Assembly (NCBI RefSeq): GCF_040199715.1
Contig: NZ_JBEFNA010000003.1
Span: 55,867-119,866 of the forward strand
Length of the DNA stretch: 64,000 bases
Direction of reading: 5' to 3'
Source: Fusobacterium sp. SYSU M8D902
Lineage (GTDB): Bacteria; Fusobacteriota; Fusobacteriia; Fusobacteriales; Fusobacteriaceae
Part shown: positions 8,534 through 17,362 of the stretch, one piece after another
Layout of the letters: each line of letters opens with the position of its first letter
How positions within the stretch are numbered: position 1 is the stretch's first letter
Position numbers and translations under genes: made by a program
The notes under the pieces: generated by a model
What the model saw: the letters and a program-made list of their open reading frames with translations, nothing else
Database searches by the model: none
What the model was told of the DNA's origin: nothing

Positions 8534-9412
8534 TTAGAATATAAGTTTTAATCCTCTCTCTACACAAGTGATATGAATAGGAGATATAGGTCCAGTTTCT
8601 CCGTCAATATCAGACTTTATAGTAGGGTCAGAGTATTCAACTGTAAAGTTATTACTTTTAAAGTGAATAATATCCTTAGGTTTTTCAAGATGCTCTGATC
8701 TAAAAAATTCAAAGAATGAAAGAAGAGCTAGACGAAGATTCTCTCCTTTTAAGATTATGACATCTAAAAGTCCATCATTTATCTCACTTTTATATGATAT
8801 ATTTATATTTCCAGCAGTTTTTCCATTAAAAGTAAAGAAAATTAAGGCATTACCCTCATAGAAAAAGTCATCAGCTACCACTTTAATATTAAGCTTTCTT
8901 AGTGAAGGTAACTCCTTAATACCATTTAAGTAGTAAGCTAATTTTCCTAAAATATTTTTTAAATGAGTGGGAGTTTTTTGAGAAACATCTGTAAATACCC
9001 CAAAACTAAAGACATTTATAAAATACTTGTCATTTGCTTTTCCTAAATCAATCTCGTGGATATTTCCAGCTAGTATTTTATCACAAGCCTCCCCAATATT
9101 AGAAGGCATTTCTATAAATTTAGCAAAATCATTGGCAGTTCCAACAGGTAGAATAGCTAATGGAATATCCAGTTGCTTTCCTTTCATAAGATTGATAATT
9201 TGGTTGATTGTACCATCTCCTCCAGCTCCTAGAATATGGTGATAACTATTATCTAGATCTAAAAATGCATCTGCTAAATTTTGCTCCTCAGAGATTCTGA
9301 AGGGAATAATAGTATACCCCTTTGCTTGATATTTTTCAATAATTGTATCTAAGTTTTTTGTAACAATTCCCTCACCTGAGAATGGATTGTATATAAATTT
9401 TACTTTTTTCAT
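8534..9412 (-). CDS. Diacylglycerol/lipid kinase family protein (DagK/YegS type)
   Basis: 292 residues from ATG 9412. GAGGTG at 9418-9423 is its ribosome binding site, which rules out the upstream TTG at 9424. The catalytic domain carries GAGGDGTINQIIN (the GGDGT nucleotide motif) and LPVGTANDFAKF. The C-terminal half has the usual beta-sandwich, with GLLDVIIL and the NFTVEYSDPTIKSDIDGE block. It phosphorylates diacylglycerol or a related lipid. It follows the WaaY-like gene by 8 bases, forming a two-gene minus-strand operon divergent from the LPS cluster. Confidence 0.9.
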   Translation of the reverse strand: MKKVKFIYNPFSGEGIVTKNLDTIIEKYQAKGYTIIPFRISEEQNLADAFLDLDNSYHHILGAGGDGTINQIINLMKGKQLDIPLAILPVGTANDFAKFIEMPSNIGEACDKILAGNIHEIDLGKANDKYFINVFSFGVFTDVSQKTPTHLKNILGKLAYYLNGIKELPSLRKLNIKVVADDFFYEGNALIFFTFNGKTAGNINISYKSEINDGLLDVIILKGENLRLALLSFFEFFRSEHLEKPKDIIHFKSNNFTVEYSDPTIKSDIDGETGPISPIHITCVERGLKLIF

Positions 9413-9420
9413 AAAGCACC

Positions 9421-9930
9421 TCAATTAATGTTTAGATTTTTTTTAATCTCTTCGATTACCCAATCATCAACTTTTCCTTTCATTCTTCTAATTGCTTCAT
9501 TAGTATTTCTTTTAAAAAATCTTACTTTACGATAATCTTCTAAGTCAAGAGCATAAATACTATTATTTATCACAAAAAAATTATCATAAGAGAGATCTCC
9601 ACAATATATATTATTTTTAAAAAGAGTAGAAACTACTATAATAAAATTATATAGAATATCTTTATGCTGTTGCAAATATTTATCTAAAGGAATGCCATTT
9701 AATTTCTTAGTGGTAACAGAGTAATGTGAGTAATTTAAGATCTGAACTGTAGAAATATTTAATTTTTGTAGTTCTAAACTAATGAAATAAAAATTATTTC
9801 CAGGATATTTTCTAAGTCTAAAAAAATACTTGAGTCTGTTGATAAATTTAGGTTTAAAATTTTTAATAAATGTTTCATTATTTTCATCAAAATAAACAAT
9901 AGATCTTTTCTGCTCACTAATAATCTTCAT
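9421..9930 (-). CDS. WaaY/RfaY-like LPS core kinase (small protein-kinase fold)
   Basis: 169 residues. YCGDLSYDNFFV matches the HGDLxxxN catalytic loop of LPS sugar kinases, with Cys in place of the usual His, and YALDLEDYRKV stands for the DFG-type metal loop. These kinases phosphorylate heptose or similar core sugars. The protein is shorter than E. coli WaaY (about 230) and lacks a clear N-terminal glycine loop, so it may be a reduced or divergent member. GGGGAG precedes the ATG, and TGCTATAAT (on minus, about 9968-9960) is an extended -10. A second family member is encoded at 16607. Confidence 0.65.
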   Translation of the reverse strand: MKIISEQKRSIVYFDENNETFIKNFKPKFINRLKYFFRLRKYPGNNFYFISLELQKLNISTVQILNYSHYSVTTKKLNGIPLDKYLQQHKDILYNFIIVVSTLFKNNIYCGDLSYDNFFVINNSIYALDLEDYRKVRFFKRNTNEAIRRMKGKVDDWVIEEIKKNLNIN

Positions 9931-10074
9931 ATAAACTCCCCGCTATAAAATATATTTAAATTATAGCATAAAAATACAAAATTAATATCAAATTTAGTAA
10001 ATCTAAGTGAAAAATAATTAAAAATTTGGTATAATTTAAAGATAAAGGAAATATTAGTATTTAGGGAGTTATTG
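9931..10074. promoter_or_regulatory. Divergent promoter region for the LPS cluster
   Basis: On plus, GTGAAA (10007-10012), 17 bases and TATAAT (10030-10035) with TG at 10027-10028 form an extended -10 promoter for the glycosyltransferase run. On minus, TATAAT at 9965-9960 preceded by TGC serves the kinase and lipid-kinase pair. GGGAG at 10064-10068 is the plus-strand ribosome binding site. Confidence 0.65.
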
Positions 10075-11214
10075 ATGAAGAGAAAATTGATTGTTCACAA
10101 TGGAAATATTTCAATCGGTGGTCAGGAAAAAATGTTGATAGAATTCTTGAAATTATTGGATCCTCAAAAGTATGAGGTATTATTATTGATAGAGGAAAAT
10201 AATGGAAAGAGAAATGATTATATTGATGAGATTCCTAAGTGGGTGGAGTATAAATTTTTAACAACTGAAAGATTCATGAGTTGGATTGAAAAAAATAAAA
10301 AGAGTAAGAATCCATTAAGAAAGGTATTATACTCATTTTTATTAAAAATAAAGAAAAAAATATCAGCAAAGGAATTTGAAAAATATTTGAATTTTTCAGA
10401 TATAATTATAGATTATGATATGGGATTAATGAGAAATTTACATAAAATAAATTTAAGAAACAAAAAATTAATTGGGTGGAGTCATGCTGGAGATGGAAGT
10501 TTACATAAAAACAAGAATAAAAGAAAAAATGTAGAGAGATATGACTACATAGTAACTATAAATGAAGTGATGAAAAATGGATATGAAAAAAATACTATTC
10601 ATCCTCAAATATTAAAGATATATAATTTTATGGATTTTGATTTGATTTTAGAAAAAAGTAAAGAAGCTGTTGAAGAAAATTTAGGTGAATATATAATTTC
10701 TGTTGGTTCACTAACTGAAAATAAAAATCAAGCATTGTTGATAAAAAGTTTCTCAAGATTGAAAAAAGAAAAGAATATACTTGAAAAATTGGTAATTATT
10801 GGTGAAGGAAAAGAGAGAGAAAAATTACAAATGTTGATAAAAAATTTAAATCTGGAGAATGAAGTTTTTTTGTTGGGACAAAAATTAAATCCATATAAAT
10901 ATATAGCTAATTCAAAATTATTCGTTTTAACTTCAAAAAATGAAGGATTTTCATTAACTTGTATAGAAGCTATGATTTTAAGAAAAATGGTAATAGTAAC
11001 AGAAACTAATGGAACACGAGAGATCTTAGGAAATAAATCTAATTATGGAAAATTAATTTCAGGAGATGAAACGGACTTATTAAATTTGTTATTTTTTTAT
11101 TTGAAGAATGAAAATGAACGTAAAAAATATAAGGAAGAAGGATATAAAAGAGCTAAACAATTTGATAAAGGAAATGCAAAATTAGCAATAGAGGAGTTTA
11201 TTGATAGAATATGA
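10075..11214 (+). CDS. Glycosyltransferase family 4, LPS cluster
   Basis: 379 residues from ATG 10075 (a TTG lies immediately before it). The N-terminal Rossmann half begins LIVHNGNISIGGQEKMLIEF, with the GGxE-type acceptor loop. The C-terminal half has IIGEGKEREKL and the EGFSLTCIEAM box, the EX7E donor-binding motif of GT4. It probably transfers a sugar from a nucleotide donor to the growing LPS. It is the first gene of the operon from the 10030 promoter, and its stop overlaps the next start as ATGA. Two paralogues are at 15407 and 18557. Confidence 0.88.
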   Translation: MKRKLIVHNGNISIGGQEKMLIEFLKLLDPQKYEVLLLIEENNGKRNDYIDEIPKWVEYKFLTTERFMSWIEKNKKSKNPLRKVLYSFLLKIKKKISAKEFEKYLNFSDIIIDYDMGLMRNLHKINLRNKKLIGWSHAGDGSLHKNKNKRKNVERYDYIVTINEVMKNGYEKNTIHPQILKIYNFMDFDLILEKSKEAVEENLGEYIISVGSLTENKNQALLIKSFSRLKKEKNILEKLVIIGEGKEREKLQMLIKNLNLENEVFLLGQKLNPYKYIANSKLFVLTSKNEGFSLTCIEAMILRKMVIVTETNGTREILGNKSNYGKLISGDETDLLNLLFFYLKNENERKKYKEEGYKRAKQFDKGNAKLAIEEFIDRI

Positions 11215-12209
11215 AAATTTATGTAGTAGGAGAGAGAAATATAGAGCTTGAAAAATTAAATAAGCAAAGAAATGAAATATTCTATGTTACTTTATTAGAA
11301 GGAATATTAAGATCTTTTTGTGGTAAAGGAAGGATAATATATTCGAAAGAAAAAAATGGAATTTTAGAATTTTGTCAAAAATTATTAAAAACACCTTATC
11401 TTTTTGGAGAAATTTCAAATATTTTAGAGTTTGAAAATCATTATTCTAGAATAAAAAAATATGAGATTCCAGTATTGATGTATCATCAATTTGTAGAAAA
11501 TAAGAAAGATGGTGGAAAAATAAAGCTTTTTGTCACTAAAAAACAATTTGAATTACATTTAAGAATTTTAAAGTTTTTTAGATATGAAACAATAACTTTT
11601 GAAGATTTAGATAGAATAGGATTACAAAATAGATTTTATAAAAAATATATAATTTTAACAGTAGATGATGGATATAAAGATAACTATGAAATACTGTATC
11701 CATTGTTAAAAAAATATAAAATGAAAGCTGTTATATTTTTAGTCTCTGGATTAAATTATAACAAATGGACTATTGAAAGTAGTAATGAAAAGAGATTTGA
11801 TTTGATGAATGACAATGAAGTTCTTGAATTACAAGAGAGTGGAACAGTAGAGTTTGGTGGACATACATTAACACACTTAAGTTTTTTAGATGCTGAAGAA
11901 GAAAAAGCTAAATATGAAATTGAAGAGGATAAAAAAATAACTGAAAATAGATTAAATAAAATATTAAAAGTATTTGCATATCCTTATGGACATAGAAAAG
12001 AAGAGACAAAAGATATGGTAAAAGAAAGTGGATATCTATTTGCTGTTTCTACTGATACAGGAAGCGGAATTATTACTGAGGATTTATTTGATATAAGAAG
12101 AACGGCTATTGATAAAACATCACTATTTGATTTTATAAGAAAAATTTCACCAGGATATTTACAATACAAAGCTAAAAAGTATAAAAATAAAAAGAGGAAT
12201 AATATATGA
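11211..12209 (+). CDS. Polysaccharide deacetylase (NodB-like) family protein
   Basis: 332 residues. The NodB domain starts near residue 85 (IPVLMYHQF). TVDDGY gives the base and metal Asp152/Asp153, GGHTLTH gives metal ligands His218 and His222, and FAYPYGHR follows. These enzymes remove N-acetyl groups from sugars. No signal peptide is seen, so it may act in the cytosol on an LPS intermediate. The first roughly 80 residues resemble no domain I recognise. It overlaps the previous and next genes by ATGA junctions, so translation is coupled. Confidence 0.87.
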   Translation: MKIYVVGERNIELEKLNKQRNEIFYVTLLEGILRSFCGKGRIIYSKEKNGILEFCQKLLKTPYLFGEISNILEFENHYSRIKKYEIPVLMYHQFVENKKDGGKIKLFVTKKQFELHLRILKFFRYETITFEDLDRIGLQNRFYKKYIILTVDDGYKDNYEILYPLLKKYKMKAVIFLVSGLNYNKWTIESSNEKRFDLMNDNEVLELQESGTVEFGGHTLTHLSFLDAEEEKAKYEIEEDKKITENRLNKILKVFAYPYGHRKEETKDMVKESGYLFAVSTDTGSGIITEDLFDIRRTAIDKTSLFDFIRKISPGYLQYKAKKYKNKKRNNI

Positions 12210-13312
12210 TAAGAAAAATAAATAGAATATTTCAAAACTATATGAGAGAAAAAAGATTAAAAATTGGAAAATGGTTGTGGGATAAAAAAAAGAATAAAGA
12301 ACAGATAAAAGAAGGAAACTTTATTGAAAATAATAGTATAAAGTCTATACTTTTTTTAAGGTATGATGGAAAAATTGGTGATATGGTTATAAATACTCTG
12401 ATGTTTAGAGAGATAAAAAAGAGATATCCTGATATTAAAATAGGAGTAGTGGCAAGGGAGGGAAATGCTCAGATAATAAAGAATAATCCCAATGTAGATA
12501 AAATTTATATCTATAAGAAAAATAGAAAAGAGATTTTAGAACTTTCAAAAGAGATAGCAGTTGAGAAATATGATTTGTTGATAGATTTTTCAGAGATGTT
12601 AAGAGTAAATCAGATGATGTTGATTAATAGATGTTGTGCTAGATTCAATATGGGATTGAATAGAGAAAATTGGGAATTATTCGATATAAGTTATAATTTT
12701 CCAATAGGTAGTTTTCATATAACAAAATTATATGAAAAAGTTTTAAATATATTAGGAATAGAAAATGCAAATTTAGAGTATGATCTGTATTTTAATAAAA
12801 ATGATAAAATAAAAGTAGATAAGTTGCTAGAGGACTTGAAAAATAAAGAAATATTTGTATTGAATCCATTTGCTGCAAGTAAGCATAGAGAGATTAATAG
12901 AGAAAATATAAAAAAAATAATAGAATCAATTTTGGAAAAAGAGAATAGGATTATATTTATAATTGGAGAAAAAAGTAAAAAAAATGAAGTTTTAGAGATA
13001 GTTAAACTTTATCCAAAAAAAGTTTGTTATCCTGAGTTAGATAATATTATAGAGACAGCTTATTTAATAAGTAAATCTGATTGTGTAATAACTCCAGATA
13101 CTTCAATAGTACACATTGCAGCAGCCTTTAAAAAGAAATTGATTGCAATATATAGAGTAGATAACTCTGATGAAAATAATATGAATAAAGAGTTGTGGGC
13201 ACCTAATTACAAGGATGCTACACAAGTTTTCTCTTTAGATTTAGAGGTAAAAAAAGGTGAAGAACCTGATATAAATAAATTTGATATAGAAGAAATAAAA
13301 AAAGTATTATAG
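12206..13312 (+). CDS. Glycosyltransferase family 9, first of three in tandem
   Basis: 368 residues. ILFLRYDGKIGDMVINTLMF is the GT9 N-terminal motif, and SDCVITPDTSIVHIAAAFKK is the C-terminal donor-site motif. It is likely a heptosyltransferase-like enzyme adding a core sugar. A basic N-terminal extension of about 45 residues (many Lys/Arg) could bind the membrane surface. It starts inside the stop of the deacetylase gene (ATGA). The next gene lies 9 bases downstream. Confidence 0.87.
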   Translation: MIRKINRIFQNYMREKRLKIGKWLWDKKKNKEQIKEGNFIENNSIKSILFLRYDGKIGDMVINTLMFREIKKRYPDIKIGVVAREGNAQIIKNNPNVDKIYIYKKNRKEILELSKEIAVEKYDLLIDFSEMLRVNQMMLINRCCARFNMGLNRENWELFDISYNFPIGSFHITKLYEKVLNILGIENANLEYDLYFNKNDKIKVDKLLEDLKNKEIFVLNPFAASKHREINRENIKKIIESILEKENRIIFIIGEKSKKNEVLEIVKLYPKKVCYPELDNIIETAYLISKSDCVITPDTSIVHIAAAFKKKLIAIYRVDNSDENNMNKELWAPNYKDATQVFSLDLEVKKGEEPDINKFDIEEIKKVL

Positions 13313-13321
13313 GGGTTTGGT

Positions 13322-14353
13322 ATGGGAAAGATAAGAATTTTAAAAACTTCATATTTAAAAAGAAAAATTAAAGAATATCTAATAAAACTAAGTTTAGTAG
13401 ATTATAGACTTCTAAGAAAAAAGAAGGAAAGTAAAAATTTATTGATTATAACATTGGATGCATTAGGGGATAATATAGTTAAAAGTAAAACTATAGAAAT
13501 ATTAACTAATGAATTTAGAAAAGAAAATACTTATATATTATGTAAAAACAAGTGGAAATCCATTTATGAGTTACAGGGTTATAAAAATATTTTTGTAGAT
13601 GAAACTAAATGGAGTGTTTTTTATAAAATAAAACAGTATAGAAAACTAAATAGAATAGGTTTTAATACAGTAGCTATTATGAATCATTCATATATTCCAG
13701 AAGAAGCTGATTATATTTTATCAGGGGAAAAATATGATATGTCAGAAAATGTTGATTATATTTTAGATAAACATATAATCATTTTAAAAAAAATACTGGG
13801 AAAAGAATTTAATTTAGAAGATGTAAAACCAGATATGAGAAAATATTTTCTTGAAAGAAAATATAAAAATATAATCAGCATAGCAATAGGAACTGCAGAT
13901 TATATAAAAACTCCAACATATTTAAACCTAAAAAAGTATATTCAAGAATTATTAAAGTATAAAAAAGAAATTTATGTATTAGGAAGTGGAGAGAAACAAA
14001 AGAAAATAGCAAAAAAATTAAAAGAAGAGATAAAATCTGATTTAATAATAGATTGTATAGATACATTGACTTTAAAAGAAGTGATCCAAGTAATTAAAGA
14101 TTCAGAACTATTTATAGGTGGAGATTCTGGATTATATAATATTGCTTTTTCTTTAGGGGTAAATACAATATGTTTACATTGGAGTAAACAAAAAACACCA
14201 TGGGAACATAAAGAAGAAAATATAAAAATATTGAAAGGAAAGGGTGGTAGAGAGTTTATTGATAAAAAATATGGTACAGATATTTTAAATAGTATAACTT
14301 TTGAACAAATTCAAGATTCAATAGAGAAATTAAATATATTAATGGAGAAATAA
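13322..14353 (+). CDS. Glycosyltransferase family 9, second of three in tandem
   Basis: 343 residues. LLIITLDALGDNIVKSKTIEI is a divergent form of the GT9 N-terminal motif, and LFIGGDSGLYNIAFSLGVNT matches the C-terminal GGDSG/AxxLG box. The N-terminus is Lys-rich. It is similar in layout to the neighbours at 12206 and 14355, suggesting duplication and divergence. It starts 9 bases after the previous stop with GGGG upstream and sits 1 base before the next start. Confidence 0.82.
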   Translation: MGKIRILKTSYLKRKIKEYLIKLSLVDYRLLRKKKESKNLLIITLDALGDNIVKSKTIEILTNEFRKENTYILCKNKWKSIYELQGYKNIFVDETKWSVFYKIKQYRKLNRIGFNTVAIMNHSYIPEEADYILSGEKYDMSENVDYILDKHIIILKKILGKEFNLEDVKPDMRKYFLERKYKNIISIAIGTADYIKTPTYLNLKKYIQELLKYKKEIYVLGSGEKQKKIAKKLKEEIKSDLIIDCIDTLTLKEVIQVIKDSELFIGGDSGLYNIAFSLGVNTICLHWSKQKTPWEHKEENIKILKGKGGREFIDKKYGTDILNSITFEQIQDSIEKLNILMEK

Positions 14354-14354
14354 G

Positions 14355-15410
14355 ATGATATTAAAAAAAGCTTATATTAGAGATTTAGTAAATAGTTCAG
14401 TAATAAATTTTATTTTTAAATTTTGTAATTTTAAAAATGATGGAAAAATAATAGTTAAATCTATGGATGGAATAGGAGATATTTTAGTAAGAAGTAAATT
14501 AGCAGATAAGATAATTGAAAAATATGGACATGAGAATGTGTATTTTTTGATGAAAGATCATTATAAAAATTTAGGTATAATGTTGGGATATAATGTAATA
14601 GGAATTCCAAGAAAATCAGAAAAAAATTTTTTTAAAAGATTGAAGTTAATGTATAAAATTAATAAAGATTATAGACCAAAAAAATATATAAATATTGAAT
14701 TTGGTAATGATAGCATTATTGCTAATATTTTTGCTAAAGAAAAAATTGGAGTAGAAGACACTAATAAAATGGCAAAAGTATATAATAAATATTATACAAA
14801 AACATTTAATTTTTCAAAAAATAATAAGATTTTACAAAATATTAAAGAAATATCAGAAAATATCTTTGAAGAAAGAATCGAAATAGAGGAGATAATCCCA
14901 AATTTAAGCAGTAAATTTACTAAAAAAGAAAATGGAATTGTAGTTGCAGTTGGATCAACAGCTAGAGATAGAGTATGTAGTCCTAAAAGAATGAAAAATT
15001 ATTTGCTAGAAGCAATAAAATATTTTCCTGAAGAAGAGATTATCTTGATAGGTAATGGAGAGTTACAAAAAAAATATGCGGAAGAATTAGTAAATGATTT
15101 ACCACAGTTAAAAATAAAAAATATGGTAGATAAAACAACATTGGAGGAAGCGTTTAATATTGTTGCTAATTCTAAATTGTTCATAGGGTTTGAATCTGGA
15201 TTATATAATTTTTGTTTTGTTACAAGAAAAAAAGGAATTGCTTTATTTAAAAATTTAGATGTTCCGTTTGCTCATAATGTTTCATGGTTGAAAATAGTAG
15301 GACCAAGTGAAGAAAGAATGGATGATTTTTATGATGAAAATTATCCAAATGAAAAAATAAATAATATATCTGTAGAAGATTTTAAAAAAGCGGTAGAGGA
15401 ATTAGTATGA
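14355..15410 (+). CDS. Glycosyltransferase family 9-like, third of three in tandem
   Basis: 351 residues. IIVKSMDGIGDILVRSKLAD is the GT9 N-terminal motif and LFIGFESGLYNFCFVTRKKG the weakened C-terminal one: Phe-Glu replaces the usual Gly-Asp/Glu, so the donor site differs from the family. It probably adds an LPS sugar, but donor and acceptor are unknown. It overlaps the next gene by ATGA. Confidence 0.78.
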   Translation: MILKKAYIRDLVNSSVINFIFKFCNFKNDGKIIVKSMDGIGDILVRSKLADKIIEKYGHENVYFLMKDHYKNLGIMLGYNVIGIPRKSEKNFFKRLKLMYKINKDYRPKKYINIEFGNDSIIANIFAKEKIGVEDTNKMAKVYNKYYTKTFNFSKNNKILQNIKEISENIFEERIEIEEIIPNLSSKFTKKENGIVVAVGSTARDRVCSPKRMKNYLLEAIKYFPEEEIILIGNGELQKKYAEELVNDLPQLKIKNMVDKTTLEEAFNIVANSKLFIGFESGLYNFCFVTRKKGIALFKNLDVPFAHNVSWLKIVGPSEERMDDFYDENYPNEKINNISVEDFKKAVEELV

Positions 15411-16594
15411 AAAAAAATATAATAATTAGAAGCGGTAGTTTAAGAATGGGTGGGTTAGAAAGAGTTTTAATAGAAGTTCTACAAACTATTGATAAAGAAA
15501 AATTTAATATAACTTTGATAATAGATGATGATTGTGGAGAAGATAATATTTTTGAAAAGGATATTCCCAAAAATATAAAGTATTATTTTTTAAAATCACA
15601 AAAATTAATAAATAAAACAGAATATTATAAAGAAAAAAGAAAAAATATAGTGTATAAATTAATGTATAACATATATATGAACTTTGAAACTTTTATTATG
15701 TGCAAAAATATGAAAAAAATATTAAAAGAAATAGGAAAAGTTGATGTATTGGTAGACTTTGATGCTGGAGCATCAAAGTATATAGATAAATTAGATGTAG
15801 GTAAAAAAATAGTCTGGATTCATAATTCAATTCCTAAGTTAAAAAAGAAAAAATCAAAGATAGAGAGATTTGGAAAAAGATTGGAAAAATATGATCAAGT
15901 TGTAGCAATCTGTGATGAGATGAAAGAGGAATTACAAGAAATATATCCAAAACTAAAAGGAAAAATAACTAGAATATACAATCCTTTTAATTTTGATAGA
16001 ATTTTAAAATTGAAAGATAATATTGATGAATTAGATGAAAACAATAGAGAATTATTAAAAAATGATTACGTAATAGCTATTTCTAGATTAGATACAGTTC
16101 AAAAAGATTATTTAACTTTGATAAAAGCATTTAAGATTTATAGTGAATATAATAATAGTAAAAAGTTATATATCATAGGGGATGGACCAAGTAAGGTCGA
16201 AATAGAAAATTTAATAAAAGAATATAATATGGAAGATAAAATTCTTTTATTAGGAAGATTTAAAAATCCTTATATTTGGCTTAATAATTCAGATTTTTTT
16301 ATTCATAGTTCAAAATATGAAGGTTTTGGATTGGTATTAGTAGAAGCTGCTTTTTTAAATAAATTAGTTATTTCTTCAAGTTGTCCAGTTGGACCTACAG
16401 AAATATTAGAAGATGGTAAAAGTGGAATATTATTTGAAACAGGTAATTATGAAGAATTAGCTAATATTTTGATAAAGTTAGAGAAAAAAGAGTTAATAAA
16501 AGAATTATATGTAAATAATATGGAAAAAAGCATATATAGATTTGACAAAAATTATATTATAAAAGATATTGAAACTTTAATAAATAACATATAA
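15407..16594 (+). CDS. Glycosyltransferase family 4, LPS cluster
   Basis: 395 residues. The start IIRSGSLRMGGLERVLIEVL parallels the GT4 genes at 10075 and 18557. The C-terminal half has ISRLDTVQKDYLTLIKAF, IIGDGPSKVEIENL and SSKYEGFGLVLVEAAF (EX7E type), followed by CPVGPTEILEDGKSG. This tail is the usual GT4 donor-site architecture. It starts in the ATGA overlap with the GT9 gene and lies 12 bases before the kinase gene. Confidence 0.9.
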   Translation: MKKNIIIRSGSLRMGGLERVLIEVLQTIDKEKFNITLIIDDDCGEDNIFEKDIPKNIKYYFLKSQKLINKTEYYKEKRKNIVYKLMYNIYMNFETFIMCKNMKKILKEIGKVDVLVDFDAGASKYIDKLDVGKKIVWIHNSIPKLKKKKSKIERFGKRLEKYDQVVAICDEMKEELQEIYPKLKGKITRIYNPFNFDRILKLKDNIDELDENNRELLKNDYVIAISRLDTVQKDYLTLIKAFKIYSEYNNSKKLYIIGDGPSKVEIENLIKEYNMEDKILLLGRFKNPYIWLNNSDFFIHSSKYEGFGLVLVEAAFLNKLVISSSCPVGPTEILEDGKSGILFETGNYEELANILIKLEKKELIKELYVNNMEKSIYRFDKNYIIKDIETLINNI

Positions 16595-16606
16595 AGGAAA
16601 TATATT

Positions 16607-17362
16607 ATGAAAATAAAAGAGGTAGAATATAAAGAGTGGAAACTCTACTATTCAGAAAAAGATAGAGTTTCAATGGAAAGAATCGGAAAAAATATAGTGG
16701 ATAAAAATTTTGAAGTTATTCAAACTTTAAAGGATACTAAAAGAAATTATGTAGCTATAATAAAGATAAACAATATAAAATATATTTTAAAAGAATTACG
16801 TTCAGAAATAATTATTCCTCAAAGAAAAATTCAAACGTTAGTAAAAAAAGGTGAAGCACTAACTACATTAATAAATGGATTAGAAGCTATAGATGAAGGC
16901 TTAATAGAATTGGTTAAACCATTGATAGCATTAGTAAAAAGAGGGAAAATGATTGAAAAGAGCTTTATTCTTATGGAATACATTGAAGGTAAAATTTTAA
17001 AAAATACTAAAGATATTATTGAAGTAATTGAAGTAACTAAAAAATTTCATAATTTAGGAAGATATCATGGGGATCTTAATACTTCTAATTTTTTAAGAAC
17101 AGAAACTGGTTTGAGAATAGTAGATACTCAAATGAAAAAAGAAAAAAAATTATGGTTTAAAAGATCAAATGATATTTTAATACTAAAAGAAGATTTATTA
17201 GTATTAGAATTAAAAACAGAAATAGATGAGTATTATCCAGAAATAAAGGAGAAACGAGGATATTTATTAGCCAAATTTTTTAGAAAAATAAAAAAGTTAA
17301 AATTAGTAGAATGTATTAGAGAGAAAAAAAAGCAATTAAGAAAAAAAGGGTGGAAAATATGA
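16607..17362 (+). CDS. LPS core sugar kinase, WaaY/RfaY-like
   Basis: 251 residues, close to E. coli WaaY. ILMEYIEGKIL is the hinge, GRYHGDLNTSNFL the catalytic HGDLxxxN loop (Asp and Asn present) and LRIVDTQMKK the metal loop. This is a protein-kinase-like fold that phosphorylates core sugars such as heptose, adding negative charge that bridges divalent cations in the outer membrane. The C-terminus is very Lys-rich. Its TGA overlaps the ATG of the ligase gene. Confidence 0.8.
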   Translation: MKIKEVEYKEWKLYYSEKDRVSMERIGKNIVDKNFEVIQTLKDTKRNYVAIIKINNIKYILKELRSEIIIPQRKIQTLVKKGEALTTLINGLEAIDEGLIELVKPLIALVKRGKMIEKSFILMEYIEGKILKNTKDIIEVIEVTKKFHNLGRYHGDLNTSNFLRTETGLRIVDTQMKKEKKLWFKRSNDILILKEDLLVLELKTEIDEYYPEIKEKRGYLLAKFFRKIKKLKLVECIREKKKQLRKKGWKI

